The position numbers and the translations under genes are program-made. From Halanaerobiaceae bacterium ANBcell28 (GTDB taxonomy: Bacteria; Bacillota; Halanaerobiia; Halanaerobiales; DTU029), in assembly GCA_037623315.1 (NCBI GenBank), contig JBBJJH010000011.1, forward strand, positions 1 to 64,000: DNA of 64,000 bases. Direction: 5' to 3'. Below are positions 44,628 to 52,408 of the stretch, piece by piece. The notes below the pieces were generated by a model. The model was not told the origin of the DNA. It was given only the letters and a program-made list of their open reading frames with translations, and made no database searches. Positions within the stretch are counted from its first letter, which is position 1. The number at the start of each line of letters is the position of its first letter.

Positions 44628-45734
44628 TTGCATAGAGATATTAGAAAAAGCGGAAATGCTTTAGATTTGTACAGTAATTATTATATTGAAGAATACAACT
44701 ATTCAGCCTATAATACTATTAAAGACCCTAATCCATGGCATATGAATTCTGAACTATATTTCTATCATAAAGATGGACTTGGTTCAATGAGAGTAGTTTC
44801 AGATAATTATGGAAATGTATCCGAAAGTTATAGTTATAATGTTTATGGTAATCCATATGAAGGACGTTTTAGAACTACTCAGAATAATAACCCTTTTGGA
44901 TTTACAGGACAGAGATTTGAAGCAGAAATCTGGATGCATTCTTTTGCATATAGGACATATAACCCGGTGAGTAAGAGATGGATGACTCCTGATCCTATCC
45001 GTGATGGTATGAACTGGTATCAGTATTGTTTTAGTGATCCTGTTAATCTTTGGGATCCTTTGGGGTTGAAGACCTGGGTTGTACATGGAACCTGGAGTGA
45101 TCCAGACACATTTTCCGATGAATTTATTGAAGATCTTGAAAAGGCACTAGATGATGATGCAACTAAGTTTCAATGGACTGGAGGAAATACAGATGAGGCT
45201 AGACGCGAAGCCGCTGAAAGATTAGCAGAAGAAATAATTTCTTACCATGTAGAAAATAAAGATGAACATATTGGTATTGTTGGTCATAGTCATGGTGGAA
45301 ATGTAGGTATATTAGCGGCTAATGAGCTTGATAAGCATGACATTGAGGTAGATAATTTAATAACTATAGCTACTCCTGTAAGAGAGTATCAACTAGAAGG
45401 TGATAATGTAAATAATCATAATCATATATATAATACATGGGATGATACTCAAGTTAGTGGAGGCAAATTTCGTTTACCATTAATAGGTGAAGTTGGTCCA
45501 GTAGGTAGGGAATTTGAAGGAGCAAATAATATAGCATATAATAAGTATCCTTGGTCATTGAATCCTTTAAGGCACTTTACGAATGCTCATAGTGTAATGC
45601 ATACAGATAAAGAGGCATGGCAAACATGGATGTCACAAATGGAAACAGGAAATATAGATTTTGATGAAGCTATGAATTATATATATATAGCTATAATCAT
45701 ATTAATGAATGATTATAGCTATATGATTTTTTAA
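44628..45734 (+). CDS. Orphan RHS tip with a lipase-like toxin domain
   Basis: The frame is open from 44526, and RHS core homology starts at 44541 (EEYYRKSTNPDQY). No ribosome site or start precedes it; the TTG at 44628 is nominal. The core jumps from EEYNY to SAYNTIKDPNPW at about 44702, losing about 160 residues present in the intact RHS. It then continues to WDPLGL. After that comes a new domain: WVVHGTWSDPDTFS, then GIVGHSHGGNVGIL, with a GxSxG nucleophile (Ser at about residue 221), ITIATPVR and a late NAHSVMH. This is the alpha/beta-hydrolase lipase pattern, so a phospholipase or esterase toxin is likely. Probably silent until recombined onto a full shell. Confidence 0.75.
   Translation: MHRDIRKSGNALDLYSNYYIEEYNYSAYNTIKDPNPWHMNSELYFYHKDGLGSMRVVSDNYGNVSESYSYNVYGNPYEGRFRTTQNNNPFGFTGQRFEAEIWMHSFAYRTYNPVSKRWMTPDPIRDGMNWYQYCFSDPVNLWDPLGLKTWVVHGTWSDPDTFSDEFIEDLEKALDDDATKFQWTGGNTDEARREAAERLAEEIISYHVENKDEHIGIVGHSHGGNVGILAANELDKHDIEVDNLITIATPVREYQLEGDNVNNHNHIYNTWDDTQVSGGKFRLPLIGEVGPVGREFEGANNIAYNKYPWSLNPLRHFTNAHSVMHTDKEAWQTWMSQMETGNIDFDEAMNYIYIAIIILMNDYSYMIF
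45685..45732 (+). terminator. Terminator within the end of the lipase-tip frame
   Basis: A perfect 16-bp stem (45685-45700 with 45709-45724) is followed by GATTTTTTAA. The last 16 or so codons of the tip frame lie inside it. Confidence 0.7.
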
Positions 45735-45750
45735 TAAGGGGTGAATATAA

Positions 45751-46950
45751 ATGAAATCTGTTATTATTGTTTTATTATTCTTACTTTTTATCTTTTATAT
45801 AAATAACTTTGTTTCTGCCAGTGATCTGGATATTGATAAAGAAAGGCAAGAGATACGAAGTTTAATACAAGAAAAAAGATTTGAAGATATGATGTCTAGA
45901 TTAGATTATGTTTTAACTTATGAAGACGTAAATATAATTAGTGATATATATAATACCGCTATAATTGAATTACAAAGACAGGCTGAATATGAGGTGGAGT
46001 TAGAGCTTATAAACCAAATTTTATCTAAAAATCTTAATCATTTTAGGATACCAAGTTTTTATAGGAGAAGAACGAAAATATTATTCGATTTATATAGATA
46101 TAAAGAAGCATTGAAATATTCTGAAGAATATTTAGATATACTAGAGGAATCGGTTTTTCGCAGTAGTTTATTCATAGAGCGGTTAGGGAGACTATACTTT
46201 AGAACACAGGATTATGACAGAGCGATTAAACATTTGGAATGGGCACTAGAGAATACTACTATATCTCGAGTGTATGAATATGCACCTGCAGCATTTAATT
46301 TAATTGATTTATATTTTGCTATAGGCAAAGAAGAGCTTGCTCTTGAACTAATAGAGGAAGGATTACAAGAGTACGAAGACATTATTCGTTATTATTTACA
46401 ATATCATGCTAAACTAGTTAGATATCATTTTATTAAAAAGGATTGGGATAAATTTCAGCAAACAAATAAATTACCATTACCATTCTTTCAAAGAATACTG
46501 GCAAGAAATTCTGAAGCTGCTAGTACAATAGAAAAATTGAATTATATGTACAGGTATAGAGATAATGAAGATTTTATTAATATGTATATTGATTATTTTC
46601 TCTGGAAGCATAATGATGTTTTAAATTTAAATCTTGAAATTGATAACTTAGATAGTAAAGGTATGCTTGCATACTATACAATGAAGGGTGTTGCTTATTT
46701 TTGGAATGATGAAAAGGATAGGGCATTAGATTTATTATTAAAAGCAAATAACAGAAATAACTTTCTTTTAGATGAAGCGTCTTTATATGCAGCTTTAATT
46801 GAAATTGAGAGAGGTAATTTTGAAGAAGCGGATAGGCATATGAAAGGATTCCGCTCATTAAGTAGAAGTGATATAAGTGAAGAGGGAAATCTAATATTAA
46901 AATTTATTGGTGCTAATCTTGGGACATATGAGTACAAAATTTTGTGGTAG
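45751..46950 (+). CDS. Exported TPR-like protein, candidate immunity to the lipase tip
   Basis: This 399-residue protein has a clear signal peptide (about 1-23, ending FVSA) and then helical repeats in TPR style. Examples are RTKILFDLYRYKEALKYSEE, RLGRLYFRTQDYDRAIKHLE and NLIDLYFAIGKEELALELIE. It lacks a lipobox. GGGGTG lies upstream of the ATG, 16 bases after the lipase-tip frame. Position and extracytoplasmic location suggest it neutralises a toxin acting at the outer face of the membrane (inference). It could instead be an unrelated cargo gene. Confidence 0.6.
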   Translation: MKSVIIVLLFLLFIFYINNFVSASDLDIDKERQEIRSLIQEKRFEDMMSRLDYVLTYEDVNIISDIYNTAIIELQRQAEYEVELELINQILSKNLNHFRIPSFYRRRTKILFDLYRYKEALKYSEEYLDILEESVFRSSLFIERLGRLYFRTQDYDRAIKHLEWALENTTISRVYEYAPAAFNLIDLYFAIGKEELALELIEEGLQEYEDIIRYYLQYHAKLVRYHFIKKDWDKFQQTNKLPLPFFQRILARNSEAASTIEKLNYMYRYRDNEDFINMYIDYFLWKHNDVLNLNLEIDNLDSKGMLAYYTMKGVAYFWNDEKDRALDLLLKANNRNNFLLDEASLYAALIEIERGNFEEADRHMKGFRSLSRSDISEEGNLILKFIGANLGTYEYKILW

Positions 46951-46986
46951 TAAAAAGAAAAGATGGTTGATCTGTGAGGAGGTTCA

Positions 46987-47508
46987 ATGGTAGAATGAAA
47001 ATTAAATCGTTTATTAAAAAACCTTTTTGTATCAATATTATTGCTTTTTCTAACAAATATTATATATATTCCCTTAACATTTATTTTGTTTATACCTTTA
47101 TCATATATTTTGTTTACACCCTTTAGTATTTTTGCAAAAGATTTTTTTATTAGGTATTTTATAAGCTACATAGTAGTATTTATAATGCTATTTTTGATAT
47201 TCTTACAAATTTTTACATTATATGTTTTTAAATCTATAAAACTTAAAAAACTTTTCTTATTTGGTATTTTTTCTGGATATATAGTTAGTATAGTAGCATG
47301 TTGATTTGGGAATTGGATTGTTTATAATAGAATATATGATATTCCTAATTTTATGAGTCCTATTGAGATAGCATTTATTATTTTTATTAGCCCTCTTCTA
47401 TTTTTTGGTTGGCTATATGGCTTGTTAATGGGGCTATCAGTATATTTATTGACTAAAAAAATAAATATATTGGAAGAAAGAAATAATAAAAAGATACAGG
47501 AAATTTAA
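46987..47508 (+). pseudogene. Four-TM membrane protein gene with two in-frame TGA codons
   Basis: Starting at the ATG at 46987 behind GAGGAGG, the frame meets TGA at codon 4 (46996-46998) and again at 47302-47304. Otherwise it reads through about 174 codons of coherent membrane protein to the TAA at 47506-47508. Segments include NLFVSILLLFLTNIIYIPL, YIVVFIMLFLIFLQIF and AFIIFISPLLFFGWLYGLL. Both stops could be single TGG-to-TGA changes (VE-W-KLN, VAC-W-FGN). It is probably a decayed immunity or accessory gene of the preceding pair. Confidence 0.65.
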
Positions 47509-47557
47509 TTAAGTTGTTACTATGACGAATTAGTCAAATTTATTAAAGTAGAAGTAG

Positions 47558-47623
47558 AACTATGACCCTGCTGGTAATATGATTCAGGAAGTAAACGCCT
47601 GGGGAAGTATTGATTATCAATAC
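47558..47623 (+). pseudogene. Scrap of RHS core
   Basis: Twenty-two codons match the intact core at 40612-40678 (NYDPAGNMIQEVNAWGS, then IDYQY). They belong to the segment missing from the lipase-tip frame. The scrap ends at TATCAATAC, and the following toxin frame is in a different phase. Confidence 0.75.
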
Positions 47624-48131
47624 GATCACTACTACTCCTGCTGGTGGTAAAACAGCTTCAGGTCATATGGATGTGACTAATATGGACACAGAAGAAAGTT
47701 TTAGAGTTGATGATGTAAAATCAGGAGGTCTTGTATGGGGAGAACTAGATGATTCTAACTATTATGCTCCTTTTGGCACATATGATATTTTAGAACATAC
47801 ACATCCTGACAACCCATTAATAGGGTATAAGTTATATCATAGGTTAGAAGCTCAGGATACTAATTATGGTGATGATAAAGTATATTTTGAAGATCAAGAT
47901 CAAGCAGAGCGAGAACATTTGAGATTGCATTTTACTGGTAGTGGAACAACATATGGTTGTGTTATGGTACCAAATACCTGTGCTGAAAAAATACTTGATG
48001 AATTAAATAATACAAGAACAAGTACTGTTACAGTTAATTCAAAATCAAGAAACCCCTTTAAAAGATATGAAGAACAAATAAAATATGGAGAATTGCATAT
48101 AATTGATGCAAGGGAATGTGATGAAGGATGA
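47610..48131 (+). CDS. Orphan toxin tip resembling an L,D-transpeptidase
   Basis: The frame of up to 173 residues begins inside the RHS scrap but out of phase with it, so its nominal TTG is not a natural start. The domain has YkuD/L,D-transpeptidase hallmarks. GLVWGELDDSNYYAPFGTYD resembles the TPxGxY strand, and LRLHFTGSGTTYGCVMVP carries the catalytic His (about 107) and Cys (about 117). The ten-residue His-Cys spacing is shorter than in housekeeping enzymes and recalls the DUF2778/Tlde1 toxins as I remember them. Such toxins damage peptidoglycan. The stop overlaps the next gene (ATGA), a toxin-immunity arrangement. Confidence 0.65.
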   Translation: MIINTITTTPAGGKTASGHMDVTNMDTEESFRVDDVKSGGLVWGELDDSNYYAPFGTYDILEHTHPDNPLIGYKLYHRLEAQDTNYGDDKVYFEDQDQAEREHLRLHFTGSGTTYGCVMVPNTCAEKILDELNNTRTSTVTVNSKSRNPFKRYEEQIKYGELHIIDARECDEG

Positions 48132-49282
48132 TTAATAATACTTTCAAAATATTAATACTAATAATTTTTTTTATCATATCTTTAACTCTTTTGGTAATTA
48201 TAGTGAATAGAGACAAGGATACATTATGGAGAACTAAATTAAAAGGAGAAATATATACGATTCAATTTTTCGGAGACACTAAAATAATTTTAACTGGATC
48301 TGGTGGGTTAAAGTGTATAAATATAGATAACGGTAAAGTAGAATGGACAGATAAAATAGGTGAGGTAGTATATACTTATAATCAACCAGTTTTGTATAAG
48401 AACGAATTATATACTGGAACAGAACAGTCTGATAAAATATATAAAATAGATATATCTACTGGAGAGTATTTAAAAAAATATGATATTGAAGGAAAAGCAA
48501 TGGCGACTCAATTGGGATCGAAATGTAAACTCTATTTTATAGCAAGAGAAAATGGATATGATAGATTTGTACTTAATAGTATAGATTTGAAAGATGAAAC
48601 TATAGAAGAAATTTATGAGTTTCATCATCAAATTAAATATGTAAGAGATCCTATGGTGATAAATGAAGATAATATAATTATCCCTATAATTAAAGGATAT
48701 GATATTAATGTAATATACAGTATAAATATCAGTGATAGAAAATTAAATTGGAAGACTGAGCTACCAAACACTGCTGCTAGACCTTCTATTTTGGTTCATC
48801 ATAAAGATAACATATACTTTGTAGATAGTGAACAAAATACATTAAATGAATTAAATATTAAAACAGGTGAGATTGAGAATATTATATATATTGAAGAAAT
48901 AACTCGCCCTGTTATTAATTATGATAGGAAAAACATATTAATATATGGCAATTTCTATAGTAAAGATGGAATAAAGCAATATTATACAGAATTGTACGTT
49001 TATAATCTTAAAGAAAAAGAGATGGAGATAATTGAGAAAAACTATCATAATGCAAAATTTTCTGGTGATAATGTAGTTTATGAATATGATAATAAAATAT
49101 TTCTTTATAATATTGAAACTAAAGATACAAAAGAATTGTATTCGTTTGATAAAGAATTAATAGATATCTATACATCTAATAATCATTTGCTACTTGTACT
49201 TGCAAATGACAGAAAAGATGTTCATGCACATCGAGAAACTGCAACTTATATCTTGCTGGAACTTCCTAAAATTGAAGATTAA
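48128..49282 (+). CDS. Membrane-anchored beta-propeller protein, candidate immunity protein
   Basis: This 384-residue protein has an N-terminal TM anchor (about 7-27). A repeated beta pattern follows, with PQQ/WD-like strands: GGLKCINIDNGKVEWTDKIG, DKIYKIDISTGEYLKKYDIE, NTLNELNIKTGEIENIIYIE, KIFLYNIETKDTKELYSFD. The overlap of 4 bases with the transpeptidase-like tip implies translational coupling. An extracytoplasmic propeller is a plausible binder of a wall-targeting toxin (inference). I recognise no specific immunity family. Confidence 0.6.
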   Translation: MINNTFKILILIIFFIISLTLLVIIVNRDKDTLWRTKLKGEIYTIQFFGDTKIILTGSGGLKCINIDNGKVEWTDKIGEVVYTYNQPVLYKNELYTGTEQSDKIYKIDISTGEYLKKYDIEGKAMATQLGSKCKLYFIARENGYDRFVLNSIDLKDETIEEIYEFHHQIKYVRDPMVINEDNIIIPIIKGYDINVIYSINISDRKLNWKTELPNTAARPSILVHHKDNIYFVDSEQNTLNELNIKTGEIENIIYIEEITRPVINYDRKNILIYGNFYSKDGIKQYYTELYVYNLKEKEMEIIEKNYHNAKFSGDNVVYEYDNKIFLYNIETKDTKELYSFDKELIDIYTSNNHLLLVLANDRKDVHAHRETATYILLELPKIED

Positions 49283-49320
49283 TTTGTGTTAAAAGTTTAG
49301 AGTTAAGAAAAAGATATACT

Positions 49321-49566
49321 TTGTTTTATCAATATAACTATGAAAATAGACTTACAAAAGTCAGTAATCTAAGTAATAATCATAAGCTTTTTGACGGCTT
49401 TTACAGGAACAATAGAATATGCTATGATGCCTTAAATAGAAGGATCAGTAAAGAGTTAACACCAGGAGATGGTGGTAGGATTGAAATAAGTGGCTACTAT
49501 TATGATGGAAGATCACATAATGTATTGGCAGAATATCAGGATGGAGTCTGGAATATACAGGAGTAA
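49321..49566 (+). pseudogene. RHS core fragment
   Basis: About 80 codons correspond to 40779-41025 of the intact gene (YQYNYENRLTKVSNLSNN to GRSHN and WNIQE). A local frameshift and 9-base deletion lie near HKLFDG, and a stop follows WNIQE where the intact gene continues with YRKGKK. No ribosome site is present. Confidence 0.8.
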
Positions 49567-49633
49567 ACTGCTATTCTTACTGCAATTATGCTTTTACTTG
49601 GAAGAGTTTGGGGAATACCTCTTTTTGGTTAAA
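49567..49633 (+). pseudogene. 3' remnant of a third 90-residue-type membrane gene
   Basis: Translated in the cassette frame it gives TAILTAIMLLLGRVWGIPLFG and a stop, matching the end of the genes at 42274 and 43419. Only the last 21 codons survive, joined directly to the RHS fragment. Confidence 0.7.
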
Positions 49634-49661
49634 AGCTAGTTTTTTGATTGGAGTGATTACT

Positions 49662-49870
49662 TTGTTGGAAACAATTGAAAATAGATTAGAATTTATTCGA
49701 ATGTTAACCTTTATACCAGCAGGTATCTTTGCGATAATAGGTTTTTATATTGTTGTTAAAGATCTTATAATGAAGCGACTAATAAGATTATATATTCTTT
49801 AAAAGTATTGTTAATAATACATGCATTACTTTCTCCTTTTATAGTAATGTGGCTGACAGAAGCACCATAA
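49662..49870 (+). pseudogene. Frameshifted third copy of the two-TM membrane gene
   Basis: It matches 43721-43930 but has lost one A in GTTAAAGATC (GTTAAAAGATC in the intact copy). The frame then ends at 49800-49802. The break differs from that in the copy at 42574. Confidence 0.75.
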
Positions 49871-49891
49871 ATTATTTATGGAAAAAAATGT

Positions 49892-50101
49892 GTGATGCTT
49901 TTTATTACTATAAATATTTTACAGTTATTAATGAAATTTCTGTATGGTATAAAATTAATACAAAAAGATAAGTTATTAACTATTATTTTTGTACTAGAAG
50001 AAGCACTAAGAGCTAAAGAAATGGGAATGTTGGAAAGGCACCATGGTTTTAGTGGTGTTCCAAGGGTGACTATAATTGAATTTTTTAGTAAAAAACTATA
50101 A
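49892..50101 (+). CDS. Short unrecognised open frame, perhaps a toxin or immunity remnant
   Basis: The 69-codon frame has a hydrophobic start and a more protein-like second half (IIFVLEEALRAKEMGMLERH, then HGFSGVPRVTIIEFFSKKL). No ribosome site is clear, and the first half may be read in another frame. It may be the tail of a displaced toxin or immunity gene. Confidence 0.3.
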   Translation: MMLFITINILQLLMKFLYGIKLIQKDKLLTIIFVLEEALRAKEMGMLERHHGFSGVPRVTIIEFFSKKL

Positions 50102-50327
50102 TTCTAATTAAAGTCACCCTTCCGGTCTTCCTAATTAAAACTAACAGTGTTAAAATTTTAAGAATAAGCGAGGATGAGAGAGACAATTTTAAAATAAAGA
50201 GTCTCTGTTAGTGTAGCAAGTGAATCGGGTAAATTATTATATGAAGAAACAATAGTAAAAACTTATGATGATTATTACTATAAAACATGAAGGATACTTA
50301 GGTTTAAGTTTATGAGGGGGTGTCTAA
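50102..50327. other. Decayed DNA between cassette fragments
   Basis: A short open tail near 50219-50290 (VASESGKLLYEETIVKTYD) ends in TGA and looks like the end of a lost gene. Nothing else was recognised. Confidence 0.35.
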
Positions 50328-50822
50328 ATGAAAAATATAATTATTGTTTTATTATTTGTAATTGTAATTTTAAGTAGTAATATTCAAGCAAAAAATATAC
50401 CTGATGATATCTTAGATAATATTCATCTTAATTTTGAAAATGCGATAGTTAATAGATTAAGATTAGAGATGTTTTATTTGAATTTAAATGCACTTACTTT
50501 TGCGCCATTAAATCCTGAAGATCTTATTAAAAATTATCAATCTAAAGTGGTTATAAATGAAATAATTCTTATTGAAAATATGGAAATTGTAGATATTTTA
50601 AGTGATATTGAAATAAGAAAAAGGAAAGAAACTGATATTATTAACGCAAGAATTTTTGCTAAATTAACAAATAATGATGGTACACTTATAACTTTTAGTT
50701 TTAATGATTTAAAAGGTGAAATATTGATTAATGAAGAATACATTGTTAAAGATAAACGTATTAATGATTATTTATTACAATTTTTGCCTTATAATATTAT
50801 TAAAGATTATTATAATAATTAA
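50328..50822 (+). CDS. Small exported protein, candidate orphan immunity gene
   Basis: This 164-residue protein has a signal peptide (about 1-21, ending IQA), similar in style to that of the TPR-like protein at 45751. A single alpha/beta domain of about 140 residues follows (KVVINEIILIENMEIVD, RIFAKLTNNDGTLITFSF). GAGGGGG precedes the ATG at good spacing. The neighbouring toxin gene is gone, so it may protect against a lost tip. No family recognised. Confidence 0.55.
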   Translation: MKNIIIVLLFVIVILSSNIQAKNIPDDILDNIHLNFENAIVNRLRLEMFYLNLNALTFAPLNPEDLIKNYQSKVVINEIILIENMEIVDILSDIEIRKRKETDIINARIFAKLTNNDGTLITFSFNDLKGEILINEEYIVKDKRINDYLLQFLPYNIIKDYYNN

Positions 50823-50834
50823 AATTAAAATTTA

Positions 50835-50924
50835 AATAGAACTACCTTTGTAATTGCTCATAGACTTGCTACTTTAAGAAATGGATGTAGGCTTCTAGTA
50901 ATTGAAAAAGAGTATATATTTTGA
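50835..50924 (+). pseudogene. Relic of an ABC-transporter ATPase
   Basis: Thirty codons read NRTTFVIAHRLATLRNG, then LLVIEKE, and stop at 50922-50924. IAHRLATLR is the H-loop (switch) segment of ABC exporter ATPases. Everything upstream of it is missing. Confidence 0.65.
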
Positions 50925-50996
50925 CTTAGTGATAGTCCAATGGGAGATGCAAAAGAATAAAGCAGTTGCTGGGTAAAAAAGAATAATGATTTAGAA

Positions 50997-51061
50997 GACC
51001 TCCGGTATATTCTGTCTTATTAATTAATAAATATTAATAGTACAGAAAAGGAGGTTTTTTT
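50997..51061 (+). promoter_or_regulatory. Hairpin enclosing the dacF ribosome-binding site
   Basis: ACCTCC (50998-51003) can pair with GGAGGT (51050-51055), with TCTGT/ACAGA inside. A T7 run leads directly into the ATG at 51062. It looks like a terminator whose 3' arm is the ribosome site. Confidence 0.55.
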
Positions 51062-52234
51062 ATGTTTAAAAAATTAATTCTTTCTTTTATACTAATCTTT
51101 ATTTTGTTTTCTACATCTATTATAGCTAGTCAAGATTTAGAACTAGATTCAAAATCAGCAATCCTGATGGAATATGAAACTGGTGAAATAATATTTCAAA
51201 AAGAAGCTGATACTCAGCTACCGCCAGCAAGTATGACTAAAATTATGACAATGTTATTAGTAATGGAAGCAGTTGAAGAAGGTAGAGCTACATTAGAAGA
51301 TAAAATAGTTGTAAGTGAACTTGCAGCTAGTATGGGTGGATCACAGATTTGGTTAGAGCCAGGAGAAGAAATGACATTGGAAAATATGATGAAAGCCATT
51401 GCCATTGTATCTGCTAATGATGCCTGTGTTGCTGTAGCAGAATATCTTTATGGAACTGAGCAAGCCTTTGTTAAAAGAATGAATGAAAGAGCTAAAGAAT
51501 TGGGACTAAAAAATACTTTTTTTTATAATACAAATGGCTTGCCATCTGAAGATGAGGATATTCAAGGTAATTATACTACAGCAAGAGATTTAGCAATTAT
51601 GGGTCGAGAACTTATAAAACATAAAAAAGTGTTGGAATGGACATCAACCTGGATGGATTACCTACGAAATGGAGAATCTGTATTAAATAATACAAATCGT
51701 CTTGTAAGGTTTTATAAAGGAGCAGATGGATTAAAAACAGGATATACAGAAGAAGCACGATTTTGTTTAACATCAACAGCTACAAGGGGTGGACTGCGTT
51801 TTATTGCTGTTGTTATGGGGAATGATAATTCACAAGATCGTTTTGAAGAAGCAGGTGCATTATTAACATATGGTTTTGGAATGTACCAGGGATTTGAAGC
51901 AGCCCAAAAAGGTGATTTGGTACAGGAACTTAATATTATAAATGCAGAGGATCAATTTGCTAGAGCAATAATTGAAGGAGAAGTAATAATCCCTATAAAA
52001 AGGGGAAGTGAAGATGAGATTATCAAGGAGATAGTTCTTCAAGAAAAAATAATCGCACCTTTATCTATGGGTGACAAAATAGGTGAAGTTAGAATTTATA
52101 AAGGTGATACATTAGTAAAAACAGAAGATGTAATTATTGATCGTGATGTAAATAAAGCATCTTTCTTCCAGATAATATTGAGAATAATTAATTTGATAAT
52201 TAATAGTATATTTAATATATTTGCTCGAGCATAA
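51062..52234 (+). CDS. dacF: D-alanyl-D-alanine carboxypeptidase (DacF type)
   Basis: This penicillin-binding protein trims stem-peptide D-Ala in the cell wall. The 390-residue protein has a signal peptide (about 1-22, ending IIAS), the catalytic SMTK at residues 57-60, the SAN motif in VSANDACVA, and LKTG at 224-227. A C-terminal beta domain and amphipathic/hydrophobic tail (FFQIILRIINLIINSIFNIF) provide membrane attachment. The AAAGGAGG ribosome site lies inside a terminator-like hairpin. Confidence 0.9.
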   Translation: MFKKLILSFILIFILFSTSIIASQDLELDSKSAILMEYETGEIIFQKEADTQLPPASMTKIMTMLLVMEAVEEGRATLEDKIVVSELAASMGGSQIWLEPGEEMTLENMMKAIAIVSANDACVAVAEYLYGTEQAFVKRMNERAKELGLKNTFFYNTNGLPSEDEDIQGNYTTARDLAIMGRELIKHKKVLEWTSTWMDYLRNGESVLNNTNRLVRFYKGADGLKTGYTEEARFCLTSTATRGGLRFIAVVMGNDNSQDRFEEAGALLTYGFGMYQGFEAAQKGDLVQELNIINAEDQFARAIIEGEVIIPIKRGSEDEIIKEIVLQEKIIAPLSMGDKIGEVRIYKGDTLVKTEDVIIDRDVNKASFFQIILRIINLIINSIFNIFARA

Positions 52235-52408
52235 TTTAAAAAGCAGGTAATTTTATAGATATATAGAATACTTTAATAAATAGTAGTCTTATGATTATTT
52301 AAGATTTTTTCTTAAATTATTGAGTAAATAATCTTCTTATACATTAACTATGATGTGATTATAAATAAAGTAATATAGCTTATAATATAAGAACAAGGAG
52401 TGTTGGAA

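Noticed and set aside
46996-47304. Selenocysteine or genome-wide TGA recoding to explain two in-frame TGA codons
   Set aside because: TGA is a normal stop for several genes here (GH8, the transpeptidase-like tip), Trp fits both sites better than Sec, and no SECIS-like hairpin is evident. Mutational decay is simpler.
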